Source of the DNA: Anniella stebbinsi
Lineage: Eukaryota; Chordata; Lepidosauria; Squamata; Anniellidae
DNA length: 64,000 nucleotides
Direction: 5' to 3'
NCBI GenBank assembly: GCA_029215795.1
Contig: JARDYH010000002.1
Coordinates: 64,085,001 to 64,149,000, forward strand
The notes under the pieces are model-generated. The model saw only the letters and a program-made list of their open reading frames with translations, searched no databases and was not told where the DNA came from. Each line of letters starts with the position of its first letter. The stretch's first letter is position 1. A program made the position numbers and the translations under genes. Below, in pieces: positions 11,111 to 22,401 of the stretch.

Positions 11111-14100
11111 AGGCATAGAATGAGGTCTACTACAGAAGCACAATGCACAAGCCTGACATGCATTCGGCAGCAATAAAAGCAAATTAATGAACTATTACTA
11201 ATTCACATACCCGCTTTCTCATCAGAAAATAATTATTCACCTAGGTGCACAGCAAAGAGGAATGGTTCTTTGAGTCATTCACACATGCAGACCCAGAATA
11301 GACCAATAAATATACACACATTTGTCTACAATAAATATTAACCATTATTTGCCCATCAACAATCAGATGTCTAGGCTGGAGCCACCGAACAAGCAAAAAC
11401 AAAAACACACCCTTGAAAGTGCAATCCTAGCCATTTTATTTAGAGTAAATGTACCTGAACTCAATGAGATCCTGTTAATTGTTTAGGATGGCAGTCTCAC
11501 TCAAGTGTGCTGTCTTCACAACACACACAAGCCTTAAATATTCCACATGCATGTTTAGCACATAAGTATCAACCTTCCTGAAAGGTTCTTCAGTTACAAT
11601 GTATACACAACTTAAAGCCTTCTATAGTCAACAAGGAAGATATGCACACATTATTGAAGAACTCTGAGAAACTTTGTATGGCATTTTTTCAGCCTAAACA
11701 ATCAGTTAATGTATTTGTTTTTCCTTCGTAGTGTTTTAACTAAGTTCATCTCTTGTAATAGTTATTATCCTAAAGTATTTCACAATCTTGCCTATATTTG
11801 GCTTATAATGAGCACATAGCGATAAAACTGTCAAAAGGAAGGGATTGTTGCAGAACTCTTCCTGCTTCCTGAGAGGCAAAACCTGAGTTCCAAAATCTTT
11901 TTTAAAAACATGAAATAGTTCTAATCTGTTTTAACAGAAGTACCACAAGAGAGGATATTCAACAGAGTAAAGGTGAGGAAGTAATAAGACCTTGATGTTG
12001 AGATATAAATATACAGGGAATTCTAATAGAACTTTATTTCAGAAAAACTACAAAGGAGAGCTTATTCCAGCAACATATATAATGGAACACTCTTCTTTCA
12101 AAATGCAAGGAATAGTTGTAGAGAAGAAAGGGTGGGATCTTGGACCTGTGCACAAGTGGGCCCTTCAAAAAAAATGTTGCAGTGTGGAGTGTTCCTGTTC
12201 ATTGCTGCAGTGCCGTCTTCCATGCCTCCTCCCTCATGGTTTCCTTGGTTGGTGCATCCTCAATTGTCATAGGCAGCATTGTGGCCTCTGAACGTGCTCC
12301 ATTCAGAGGCCTCAGAATTTTTGTAATTCTGTACATCAAGTCTGCTAATACCTCCGCCTTGTACAATTGGTAGGACCTTTTCAACTACATAAGCAACCAC
12401 ACTCCAAGCTTAAAGAATGAAGTAAGACAATTGAAAAGTAACATAGGTTTATATGACACTTTTCTGGTTTTTTAAAAATATGTTTCAAACATGTATATCA
12501 TCACTCCATGTTACAATAATCTAAGTCATAAATGTGCATGTGTGAACTCTTCCTTTAAGATGCATAGCCTGTAATGGTGTAGATATGGGCAGGCAGGCTT
12601 AAGAACAGGAGCACTATTATACCAGAAAGGGGTACAATAATATATGTTAAAGACACCAGACTGTGCACTCCCCACAATGTCCCAGATTTCCCCATGTTGA
12701 GCAGAAAGGGTGGAAGAGGGTTTCCACCTGCATTTGTTTGAATGTGAGAAGAAACTTCCATGTGACCAGGAGCCTTGCTTTTATTAGAGTTCCTGATAGC
12801 GCAAAGTTTTATACATATATCGTTTGCCCGTTCATGTAGAAACCCCCTTCAGCCTGGCATCCACGGCCCTGTCCTTCTTACATGCATTCCTGTATCTTAT
12901 ACAATAAGGCTGAAGAGTGCCTGTGCAAAAGAGCTGTATCTCTCACTGTGACAGGTCAGAAAGGGAGTGGATTGGGAAGAAAGCATTGAATGTTTTGATT
13001 CTGCCATGATCAGTTTGAAATACAGAAGAAAAATGTGTTTGAAAAATTGATACTGGAGAAAAGCTCAAAAGTCAAGGGTGGAGACATGAATGGTCACTGC
13101 TGCATAGACTGGAGATAGTGCATCTAAGTAGCTCCTGTATCATCTTCAAAGATTATTTTTAAAAAATATATTTGGTTCACAGCTCAATCATTTTCCTAAT
13201 TGTGTATCTCTCAACTGTGCATTTTCAGTAACTTTTATTCAATTATTCTGTGAAAGAGTAGTGCAGCCTAATGCTAAAATCTTAATATTTTTTCCTCTTT
13301 TGTTCATTGCATCATGTGGTCAAAAAGCAAGTGTATTGGGGAATATGTTACTCTGACTGCAACTGAGGTTGTAATATGCAAAAAGGGAACTTTGGCAATG
13401 CTACTAGAAGGAGATAAGTAGATTTTATAGAGTCCATGCATTTTCCATGTGCGTATTACTCATGTAAGTTCATACATATTGGCTTGTAGTGGAAACCATA
13501 AACATTAATGCATTTAAGGATCCAGTTTTCAATGAGAGTTGTAACTTCTGAAGTATTCTTATGCTTTATTCGGGCATGTCTACACCAGCCATTTATCCTG
13601 TGGTCAGCTCAAGGTCGTCCCTGTGCATCCAAATGATGCACAGCTGATCCTGGGGTCATTCAGGGCTGACCTCTCAGTTGTCCCGGGATAACTGGGACTC
13701 CACTTATCCCGATTTTTCCCGATGGGAGGGAAAAGTATCCTATGAAGAAATAAGAGATAGCTTTATTTTGCTACATTAATATATTTTTTTCCTCCAAGGA
13801 GCTCAAAGTGCTGTACATTTTTTACCTTCACAACAACTGTGTGAGTAGGTTAGGCTGAGAGGCAGTGACTGGCCAAGGACTGAATGGAGAGAATCACTAA
13901 TGAAACCTGTTCTTGGATTTGACCAGAGGAAGATCATTTCCTCGATGAGGAAGCCATGGAAGACAGTCAAGAGGAGAAAGGAATGTAGATCTCAGTGTAT
14001 CATGGCTGGGGAGTGGGGGGTGCAAAAATCTATATATATAATATTTAATCTAAATTGCCTGCTCTTAAGTTCTTCTCAGTAAAAGCATGAAGATAGAATG

Positions 14101-14377
14101 TTTTATGGTCAGAAATAGGCACCTGAGCTTTGTAAATAGGAATGGAACCAGTTCACAAAAAAAGAGCAGGGTGGGAGTGTAATTTAAGAAGCATTTATAA
14201 AAGTATCCTCCTAACACTGGAATTTCAGGATAAGATTTCACAACTTGGATATAGGCGAAAAAGCAAGTTAAGTGTACACTGCTGAGGAACTCTGGAAGGT
14301 GTAACATGATATTATTGTGCCTTAACAGCCAACGGTTTGTTTAGGACATACACAAAACTGCCTTTATACCAAGACAG
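11111..14377. other. Unannotated intergenic sequence with short repeat traces
   Basis: Mostly AT-rich sequence without recognised genes. Two short repeat traces are visible: about 11415-11510 (gtgcaatcctagcc followed by ctcaatgagatcctg, a degenerate 'aatcctatac ... cccattgaac' reptile repeat) and about 13770-13890 (aaggagctcaaagtgctgta and gtgagtaggttaggctgaga, a common amniote L2/CR1-type tail). The open frames at 11992-12373 lack any recognised domain. Confidence 0.45.
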
Positions 14378-14399
14378 AATAGATTTTCCCAGTAGGTTT

Positions 14400-14580
14400 A
14401 TATTGAATGAGACCATTGGGCCATCTAGCTCAGTATTGCTGACAGTGACTGGCAGTGGCTTTCCAGGGTTTGAGGCACAAATTGTTCCAACTCTACTTGG
14501 AGATATTGGAGATTGAACCTGGGACCTTCTGCATACAAAGCATATGCTGTATTACTGAACCACATTCCCTCTCTGTGGAA
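14400..14580 (-). repeat. tRNA-derived SINE, minus orientation
   Basis: Reverse complement of the SINE type seen at 10925-11110: gggccatctagctcagtatt, then gaacctgggaccttctgcat and a decayed A-box region ending near 14575. Confidence 0.75.
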
Positions 14581-14659
14581 TATTTGTCTGCCTAGCTCAA
14601 TTGTGCCTCCTTGAATAGCAGTGGTTCTATAGCATCAGGAGTAAAGGTCTTTCCCTCAC

Positions 14660-14735
14660 CTGCTACCTATGATTGATTCATGACCTTCTGCATACAAAGT
14701 ATGTGCTGTACCACTGAGGTACAGTCCTTTCCCTA
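14660..14735 (-). repeat. Second, truncated SINE head, minus orientation
   Basis: The phrase accttctgcatacaaagtat followed by gctgtaccactgaggtaca repeats the tRNA-like head of the SINE at 14400-14580. Only the head portion is recognisable. Confidence 0.6.
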
Positions 14736-14934
14736 AATGTTTTTTTTTGGGGGGGGGACACTATATTGCATTTTAAAGTTAATGAAAACAAACATTTATT
14801 TTGATCTTCTGAAGAAGATTACTTGATATAAAGCACTGAGGAATTTTGAAATTCAAAGGCTGTCACGCATAAATAATTTGTTGCAAAGCAATTGTTTTCA
14901 GGTGAATATAAGATTTTTGTTTAATCTTATTGTT

Positions 14935-15081
14935 TTTAGGATGTTTTAGGATTTTTATGCAGTTTTAATAATATGTGTCATGTTTTAATCAGTTTTATGT
15001 ATTTTATCATGTTGTTGTTCCCCGCCTCGATCCAGACGGAGAGGCGGGTAAGAAATAAATTGTTATTATTATTATTATTAC
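14935..15081 (+). mobile_element. L2 family 1, 3' tail only
   Basis: A 5'-truncated copy containing the terminal hairpin CCCGCCTC (15021-15028) and GAGGCGGG (15041-15048), followed by taagaaataaattg and an (ATT)n tract. It shows the same hairpin as the long copy ending at 10556 but a different microsatellite tail. Confidence 0.85.
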
Positions 15082-15103
15082 GTGTGTGTGTGTGTGTGTG
15101 TGT
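15063..15103. repeat. Compound microsatellite (ATT)n(GT)n
   Basis: An (ATT)n tract (15063-15080) runs directly into a (GT)n tract (15081-15103). The first part is the tail of the L2 copy. Confidence 0.95.
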
Positions 15104-15109
15104 AGTACA

Positions 15110-15245
15110 AAGCAGCCTTCCCCATCCTGGTGTTCTCCGAATGTTTTGGACTACCAATATTCGTGATCATTTGCCAAGCTGGTTAAGGGTGAGGGGAGTT
15201 GAAGTTCAAAGATCAGGAGGACAAAACATCCCCATGGGTCCTAGA
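15110..15245 (+). repeat. Reptile interspersed repeat fragment
   Basis: Contains cagccttccccatcctggtg followed by ttttggactaccaat and a diverged tail. This is the amniote repeat type 'ttggactacaactcccatcat'. The same type appears at 36150-36300. Confidence 0.55.
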
Positions 15246-15411
15246 AAGTGAGCATGGGAGGTTGCAGTAAGAAGGGAGCACAGGCTCACACTATGCTGAG
15301 ATGGAGTCTATTTCTTGCTGATAGAGTAGATTATGGTGAGATAAAGAGAACTGAATTTTACATTAATCAAAATAAATTGTCAAATAGTTCTGGGCTCTAA
15401 GAGGATATTGA

Positions 15412-15439
15412 ATTATTATTATTATTATTATTATTATTA
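15412..15439. repeat. (ATT)n microsatellite
   Basis: Uninterrupted ATT repeats of about 28 bp within AT-rich sequence. Confidence 0.95.
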
Positions 15440-15844
15440 AAATAAATATTTTAATTTAAAAATATGCTAGATAATCATAAAAAGGGGGTGGACCAGGACA
15501 AAAGACATACTTTATATCTTTGCCCTCCTTTCTCTTCAGCTTGGTAATGTATATAAGTCATTCAATCTCCTCCCAGTATCTAAATGCACCCATGTGCATA
15601 TAATTATTATTTTTGGGGGGTAGTTGGTGGGGAAATAGCTTTGCACTGCAAATGGCAATAAAACTATTTGAATACTCACTTCTAAAATAATAATCTAAAA
15701 ACCAGACATATTAATTTGATTGCTATAAATGCTTGCTGGAATAAATGTATGCAGTAGGTGAATAATTAATACATTGTAATAAGGTTGATGAAACAATGAC
15801 ATAAATTATGTTCTAAATTATCATTCTGACTTGGAGTTCAGAGT

Positions 15845-15950
15845 TCACAGAAAAGGCTCCAATCCTATATCCGCTTACCAAGGAGTGAGTCCCATTGAAC
15901 TCATTGGGATTACGTCTAAGTAGACCTGTATAGGATTGCACCATAAATGA
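15845..15950 (+). repeat. Short palindromic reptile repeat
   Basis: Starts ggctccaatcctatatccgc, has cccattgaactcattgggat in the middle and ends gacctgtataggattgcacc. The two ends are near reverse complements, so the whole unit is a loose inverted repeat. Related pieces occur near 11420, 57460 and 58630. Confidence 0.65.
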
Positions 15951-17745
15951 AGGAAAACATTTACCTTAAAGTTCAATATTTTAAGCGTAGCTACTTTTGC
16001 CTAGCAGTTTGTTTGATACTATATAAACCCAAGCTTTTGTAAAAAGCTATTACAAGTGGTCTATGTCCATTGTTACTAATCCTTTTAGTTACTTCTTTTC
16101 CCCAGAAATATAACTATTTATTTATTTATTTATCTATTTGTTCATATTGATGATGTTTTATTTGCTCCTGTTGATAGTGATTTTCCACCACTGACACAAT
16201 GTTGGAGGGTAGTTTTTGAAGTGTGCTAAATAGGGATATGCAAACAATATAGAGCTTACTGCACTGTGTATCTATGCATATGCCAGAGGGATGAACATCA
16301 TCCATTGATACGAAGATAAATGCTGTAGTCAAATACTTTCCAAATGAGGTCAGAGAGGCAAATCATACTTTCCCTCTTTGATTTTTCTACTCTGTAAATT
16401 GCAGTTTATAGAAGGGCTCTGCTCTCGATGCCAATTGCCTACCTTCCAGCTTTTCTCACCATGCCAGTGGTTCCCTTTATACTTAACACAGGAAGGAGAC
16501 TCGTGATCAGTCTGATCTCTGGCCACCCAACAGTTATTTCCAGGGTAAAATTTCATACAAATCAGGAGGCCAAAATTATCCTTTAAGGGTAAAGTTAGGG
16601 GATAACATGCCATTGTAACATAAAACATCTGCCTGTTACTTTGATAGGAGAATGGCAGTTTAAAAATATATTTGGGGTCAAGCTGGATCCCTAAGCTTGG
16701 GTGTGATGCAGTTTAGCAATGCACAACATTGTGGGAATAAAACTTAATCTTAAAAGGATTGCTTTGTGCTAAAACAAAGTAAATGCTATAAAGTATCTTG
16801 TGATTTGTCAAAAATCCAGTTCATGTTGATCCATTAGGGGGTGGGGGAAATCTAAAAGTAGCTGTAGGGTAGTACTTTGATAATGATGATGTATACAAAT
16901 ACGAAAGCTGTGACTATCATTTGCTTTTACTAGGAACAAGTAATAGGTATTGCCTACTACTGCTATCTTGAATTGAGCTCAAATACAATGGGAGCTTTCA
17001 ACGATAAATTCATGGAAAGTAAACCCTATTGCTCCATCTTTCTGAATTGTCACATGGGCAGATACTTCTATGGTTTGCAACAGTTGACAAAATAGAGCAT
17101 TCAAGAGCTAATTGCTGATTTTTTAATAACGTGAACTCAGAATATAATTGGATATGTTGCAGTATTGGTGTAGCAGTTTATCTTTCTGAAAATTCAGTAA
17201 TGAAAATGTTTGCCCTCCCGCCAAGTCAAATGTTCCCATTTAGAGTGTGTTACTGTGGTTGAGTTGATATGGTGAAAAGAATGAAGGCATACAAAATTAT
17301 AGAAAGTTTGTCTTGATCAAGAAAATACCGTTTGGATTGGGGGTGGGGTGGGGTGGGAAACGTCATTGTATGGTGATAATTTTCCCCCATTGAAAAAAAA
17401 AAAACCTTACTAAAACTGATTTTTTTGGTAAAGTATTAATACTTCTGTGGTTGTATACCAATGTAGCAAACCTGTTCCTATGTAACAAAAGGTGATTTAT
17501 TAGAGATGCAATGCCACCTAGTGGCATGTTGATAACACTGTATTTTCTAAAGGTGAAATCTAGACAGCAACAATTCTTAGTTTTGGCCTATATCTATATT
17601 TTGGCCATATCAAAATTATAACATGAACTGATTCTGTCTAATTTCAGCCAAGCTTTATACACAGATGCTGCTACATAGCTAAATGGGACTTTCATGGGAG
17701 AGGCATGGATCTAGCGTGAGTGTGCACACACATTTGTTTGTGCTT
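15951..17745. other. Unannotated intergenic sequence
   Basis: No gene or clear transposon recognised. The short open frames at 16126-16332 and 16350-16628 show no domain. Confidence 0.45.
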
Positions 17746-19346
17746 TTAATTTTTTTTTAAAAAGTAACTGGGTGTTACGAACTCTTGGGCTAGCCAAAAA
17801 TAGTTCCTTGGATCCTGTAAAAGCGTGGTAGACAAGGCCTGTACCAGATAATGTCCAATCTCCTCTGTGATACAAGTTACACTGATCATCCTTCTGCTGT
17901 TGTTAGAAGACACGCCACAATCAAACCAAACCCAAGAGTTTAGGAAGTGCTTTTGATGGGAAATTAACAGAACCAACACATCAGTGTCATTTGCTCTAAC
18001 CAGGATATTCTTTGCCTGATTATGTTGGATATGCCGAATAATCCTTGTGTCTGCCTCTTGATGATGACAAGCAAGATCAGGTACCTCTGATGCCTCAACA
18101 CTGACATCCATGCTGGTGTATTTGTAACACACAGTCTCTCCTCCAACAAAAAGAATTTTGCCAGCCAGAAGTGAAGCATACTTCTGATTTTTTCACTCAT
18201 TGCATAGGAAAGATGTAAGTGATGTTTAAAACTGCTCATTCTGAAGTGCATCAACTGCCTTTTTTGGGGTCTTCTGATCTGCGCCTGTTACTTTGATGTC
18301 ACTAGTTGGTACAGTTGTTCGCCGTTCATATTCAGAATCTTTTATACTTTGATAACCGTAAGTGTCAAACACCAGGTGCACTTCCTTAGCTGGTGTATTA
18401 CTAGTAATGTGCTCCAGTAATTTACGTGCAAGAGCTCCATAAGTTTCCGGGAACTTCAAAGTGTGCAACATGAACATTGCATCATATACAGCCACATCTA
18501 TGTGAGGTTGACCTGTAGTTATATCATGGTCCTCGTCTAAATTCTGGTACTTTCCTAGCCTATGCATCAACTTACTTTTGTCTGTTTTATTCATTGATCC
18601 ACCAATCTGAGCAAGAGAGAATGGCATGGGAGTTAGAGGATACTCAATCACTTATTTCACATCACATTTTTGAACAGCTGCCATATGAATTACTTTACCA
18701 AAAGCATCTAAAGTGCATTTGGCAACTTCTAATTTCTTTCGTTCCATTTTCAGGTTACTGGATGCAATAGAAGATGTGCAGTTAGCTATCAAATTTCGGG
18801 GTATGGGCTTTTCAACATTCTTTGGATCTTGCACGTACATTTTTTCAACTTTTCAGCAGCTTCTTGCCCTTTAGAAGAAAATGAAAGAAGATCCATTGTG
18901 ACTTTCTCATTGATTGTCTGTCCAGTTGAAATGTTCCTTAGAGGTGCCTGAGGATCCAGTTCTTGAAATGGGTTTGAAAAGCTATTCAGGGTTGAAATTA
19001 TTTTTTCAATATCTCTGTGATCTTTTTCAATGCGTCCTTGTTGCAAATCATGCTTCGAATCTGAAGCTTTTGTAATTCCACTGCTTTCAAGTAAGCTGCT
19101 CTCTATCTCACTTTTCAATGACCTTGTGATCATCCATCGGGCTCTAGCAGATTCTGAGTTTGCAAATGCCGTGATGCCTGTGAACCTTGAAGCAGCATCA
19201 GCATTTACAGTCTGCTCTAGTGCCATGTCAACTGGTACCCTAGAGAATGAGTTACTAGAGTGCTTTATGCCTAGACTGCTTTGAGAAAGTGCATATATGA
19301 CTTCTGGTGATTCGGTCCCTAGGTTGAGAAGTTTCACGAGGTACAC
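17746..19346 (-). pseudogene. Decayed gene of an uncharacterised, possibly PIN/FEN-like repetitive protein
   Basis: Minus-strand segments in changing frames read as one protein: 19346-18840 (N-terminal, with QTVNADAASRFTGITAFANS), 18840-18226 (a TAA stop at 18652-18654, then DVAVYDAMFMLHTLKFPETY and LVFDTYGYQSIKDSEYERR), 18254 to about 18130, and 18132-17746 (EADTR at 18057-18043 and DTDVLVLL at 17988-17965). At least three frame changes and one stop make it non-functional. After the last block a shifted frame shows HAFTG. I recall this arrangement (V-D-x-Y..SIK..ER, EADTR, DTDV, HAFTG) from uncharacterised repeated proteins in fish, cnidarians and arthropods. The spaced acidic motifs resemble PIN/XPG-type nucleases; that is inference. 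The copy probably belongs to a mobile element inserted in the copia LTR, but its ends are not defined. Confidence 0.6.
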
Positions 19347-19410
19347 CTAATAAATAGTCTTTTTTATATATATCATCATACTCGTCCTGTTTGAAATTTC
19401 GTAAAGAACA

Positions 19411-19455
19411 TTTGAACATGTTCAACTGTAAAAATCACAGTTGAACATGTTCAAA
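19411..19455. repeat. Perfect 19-bp inverted repeat with nested palindromes
   Basis: The left arm TTTGAACATGTTCAACTGT (19411-19429) and right arm (19437-19455) are exact reverse complements around a 7-base spacer. Each arm also contains the 12-bp palindrome TGAACATGTTCA. It lies 65 bp upstream of the first Met of the decayed gene at 17746-19346, in its likely 5' region. Confidence 0.95.
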
Positions 19456-20113
19456 ATGATCTGTGAATCAGATCAAGAGATATTTAGGGTGATAATTTTG
19501 AAATGAAAGTCCTGTATGATAAACTGTAAAATCATACAATCCTGAGAAAGTGGATGTATAATGAGATATCACTCATAATTCCCTAAGTGTTGTGGTAAAC
19601 CCCATGTTATTATACATTTTCTTAATCATTAAAAATTCAACTTTTTTGTTCATGAGTATTCTTTCAAAAGTCGTATAGTTTTTGAGTAAATCATGGTTAA
19701 ACGTCAATGTGAACATTGATTTTAAACGTTCAAATGAAATTATCTCAAAAACTAATGGAGTTAACAAAAACTGTGTTATTACAAAAAGTATTTTTCATTA
19801 AATTTGAAACATTTCAGAAAAAAATCATCTCTGTAGCATAAACGGGTGAGAAGTTATGCATATTTAAATGTGGCAACTACATAATAGCGTGGCAGCCATA
19901 TTGATGATGTCATCACATAGCCCCCCACCACTGGAATTTTGTAAGACTCACTTTACTGAGACACTTACGTCATATATAAAACAAAAAATAATTCACTAAG
20001 CTTTTGCGTTTGCTGGGGTAAATAAATCCTGGTCTGGCTCTGGAACTATACAGGACATTCTCTATCACCTCCTAGTGTCTGGAAGCATGAGGAGTTGTTC
20101 CTGTTATCCAACA
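19456..20113 (-). other. 5' flank of the decayed gene and remains of the copia 3' LTR
   Basis: The part nearest 19900 carries no coding sequence but includes gccatattgatgatgtcatc. To the right, from about 20113 leftwards, the minus strand starts TGTTGGATAACAGG directly after a purine-rich tract (plus-strand 20114-20128), which fits the start of a Ty1/copia 3' LTR. The LTR's other end is not found and may have been interrupted by the neighbouring element. Confidence 0.45.
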
Positions 20114-20247
20114 TTCCCCATCTCAATTCTGCATGATCCACAGTCCATGAGACCTAGTTTTTCTCACAGACCATGGTAACTATTTTTGTTTAATGGCTTG
20201 ATGAGTATATATGTAGTTATGTTTCCCATGGAACAATAGTGTAACTC
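20114..20247 (-). pseudogene. Copia RNase H C-terminal end and polypurine tract
   Basis: The minus strand reads the terminal copia block (VELHYCSMGNITTYILIKPL, then EKLGLMDCGSCRIEMGNVG). It continues the RNase H part at 22401-22133 once the LINE insertion is removed. A purine-rich tract (plus 20114-20128) lies between the last codons and the LTR start. Confidence 0.75.
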
Positions 20248-20259
20248 AACAAGCCCCTA
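20248..20259. repeat. Target-site duplication, left copy (12 bp)
   Basis: AACAAGCCCCTA, repeated exactly at 22121-22132. The pair brackets the LINE at 20260-22120 inserted in the copia element. Confidence 0.85.
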
Positions 20260-20540
20260 GATAACTAATTCAGTTTCATTGCTTCCACATGGGCATAGGC
20301 AATCAGGAAAACTGATTTTCTGAAACTTCCCCTGTAACAGAGCAGATGGCAGATCATTAAATCTCTCCAGAGTTAGCACACACTGATATTTGAGGATGTT
20401 AAGCATTGAAAAATATTTCGCTTCTGCCGTTCCGTAACTCAAGTTAACGCCTAAGAACAGAGGAAAACAAGTTCTATCCACTGCAGATCTTAAAACTTGT
20501 AGGTCACAGTCCCTTACCCTTTGAGACAGAGGGGTTTGGG
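20257..20540 (-). pseudogene. LINE family 3 C-terminal segment with CxC block
   Basis: A 116-codon open frame (start 20607) includes LPSALLQGKFQKISFPDC and CPCGSNETEL, the zinc-knuckle-like C-terminal block known from this reptile LINE type. It ends in a stop at the target duplication, so the remaining C-terminus is missing in this orientation. Confidence 0.65.
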
Positions 20541-20545
20541 CTTGT

Positions 20546-20824
20546 TTGCCCGCTGAGTATCTGGCTGGAAGATTTTCCAATAGACCTGTAAAAGAGCATT
20601 TTTGCATATGCGAATCAGGACATATTGATCTTGTACATTATATTTTATATTGTCCATTATATAATTCACCCAGGGCTAAATTTATTCTCCCTTTTCAGAC
20701 CACCTTAGAAGGCCATACAAACAATTCTAAAATCAGGTGGTGGTTGGCTGATGTGGATAAATCCATCACCTATAGGATAGCCTTATTTGCGCTAGCTGCA
20801 AGAACATGCAAAAGCTGCTTGTAA
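20546..20824 (+). pseudogene. LINE family 3 C-terminal segment in opposite orientation
   Basis: In plus orientation the frame reads MPAEYLAGRFSNRPVKEHFC, CESGHIDLVHYILYCPLY and RAKFILPF. It is homologous to the minus-strand block at 20257-20540 but diverged, and it continues past the CxC motif. The two blocks face each other around 20543. It is either an inverted duplicate or a second inserted copy. Confidence 0.7.
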
Positions 20825-20874
20825 AGATTCTATTAAAGGGTTAACAATTTTGATCCAAATTGTAATTCGATAGG

Positions 20875-21640
20875 TCAATTGCATACGAGGTTTGGCCTTA
20901 AAAACTTAAGGGCAGTGGGGACAAATTGACCCCCTCTGGTATAATAGAATGTTGTGATTGCAGCAGCTGTATTGTGGGCTGCTGCTCTGGCCCTATCTCT
21001 CTGCAAAGACCAATTAAGTGTTTTATGAAAGTATATACCCAAATATTTGTAGCCAGAAACTTGTTTCACATGGCCATTCACAGACCATCCAAAGGTCCTC
21101 TTGTGTCTTGAAAAGACCAGCACTTTGGATTTATCGTAATTGGTTTCACAGTAGCTGGTGAATGCTGCCAATAGATGTAAGGGGCCAACCCTGGTTTGTG
21201 AAATTAGAACAGCACCATCTGCATAAAGTAGAATGGGAATCTTCGAATTAGCCAGCTTTGGAGGATGAGAATCAATGATATTTAAAGCAGCTGATAAATC
21301 ACTAAAAAAAAAAAAATCAAATAAAAATGGGGCCAAAACACAACCTTGTCTTACACCCCTAGTTGATACTATTGGTTTGGGGCCGCATCTGATGATAAAG
21401 ATTTTGAATTAAATATAGGAATCTTTTATCAATACTCAGCACTTTCAATTTTGCCCATAACTTATTCCTCGAAATTGAGTCAAAAGCAGATTTTAGGTCT
21501 ATGAATGCAGAAAATAGTTGGCCCCCTTTTGGTTTAGAATACTTTTCAGCCAGGTGGGCCAAAACAAAACAATGATCTAAAGTTGAGCACCCTGAACTAA
21601 AGCCAATCTGTTCATCTCCTATCACTTTGGAATTTTTCAT
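20875..21640 (-). pseudogene. LINE family 3 reverse transcriptase
   Basis: Two minus-strand frames cover the palm. The first (21640-21359) reads EQIGFSSGCSTLDHCFVLAH and AFIDLKSAFDSISRNKLWAK. The second (21336-20875) reads PILLYADGAVLISQTRV, so the catalytic YADD box is YADG (21225-21214), with the second aspartate lost. A run of A at 21303 and a frame shift break the link between them. It is clearly a reverse transcriptase; it is inactive. Confidence 0.85.
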
Positions 21641-22120
21641 TCATTCAAAAAGATGCTTACAAAGCAATTTGGTGTAAATCTTCCCAATTAAAGATAGGCT
21701 AATGGGGTGGTAATTATTGGGGTCCTGCCTCTCACCCTTCTTGTATATGGGAACTAAGACTGCCTTGTGCCAAGTATTTGGGAAACGACCTGTCCTATTG
21801 CAGTGTAAATAAAGGGGCTAAAAGAGAGGCCCACCAACTCGGTTATCCACATTCTACTCTGTTGCTCTTTTTGTATAGAGATTAGAGAGAAATTATTGCT
21901 TGACACCAGATTAGAAATTAATGTATTCCTTCACTGCTTCAGGGCCACAGAGGACAGAGACACAATCGAGGCTTTTGCTAAATTCTTTCTGAATGCTATG
22001 AGAATAAGGTCTCTCCAGAACTGATTTTGCTGCATATTTCTCTAATTTGTATGTAATTTCTTCCTATTCTTTTGTGTGTGTAAAGTCCGGTCGGTGACCA
22101 TAATAACATTGAAGATGATG

Positions 22121-22132
22121 AACAAGCCCCTA
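22121..22132. repeat. Target-site duplication, right copy (12 bp)
   Basis: AACAAGCCCCTA, identical to 20248-20259. Confidence 0.85.
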
Positions 22133-22401
22133 TTGCTGTAGATCTCTTATTATATGAGATTTAATATCAATGTGTTTGGTGTGTGCACTGTTTTTCTCCA
22201 ATAGAGTCTTATGGAACATTGTCCTCGTAAATCTGTATGGGCAAGGTCTCATCAACTCTCAAGTCCTCAAGTAGTATCTTAAGCCACAAGACCTCTCTGC
22301 ACGCTTCTGCAGCTGATACGTAATCAGCTTCATAGATGAGTGGGTGAACGTGGTCTGTCAGTGACTGTCCAACTCATAGCTCCACTCGCGAAGAAAAATA
22401 T
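22133..22401 (-). pseudogene. Copia RNase H central part
   Basis: The minus strand reads EADYVSAAEACREVLWLKIL followed by IQIYEDN, the RNase H core of Ty1/copia with its conserved E-A-x-Y...A.EA pattern. A stop and a frame change follow near 22200; HTKHIDIKSHIIRDLQ appears in another frame before the LINE insertion. It continues from the RNase H start at 23003-22944 once the transposon at 22402 is removed. Confidence 0.8.

Larger units (their letters stand above)
20260..22120 (-). mobile_element. Non-LTR LINE (family 3) inserted in copia, rearranged
   Basis: The minus strand carries a LINE reverse transcriptase, with the preceding fingers/linker region at 21640-22080. The element is bracketed by an exact 12-bp target duplication. 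Its clade is not assigned with confidence. The C-terminal part is rearranged: the minus-strand copy runs 20540-20257, while a homologous segment in plus orientation occupies 20546-20824 (see findings). It has no poly-A tail at the left (3') edge. Confidence 0.8.

Noticed and set aside
11992..12373. Overlapping open frames of 99 and 77 codons
   Set aside because: Frames overlap in different phases, with no domain or start context; the region looks like old repeat sequence.
14065..14307. 80-codon minus-strand frame rich in hydrophobic residues
   Set aside because: AT-rich sequence easily gives Phe/Leu-rich frames; no domain or context supports it.
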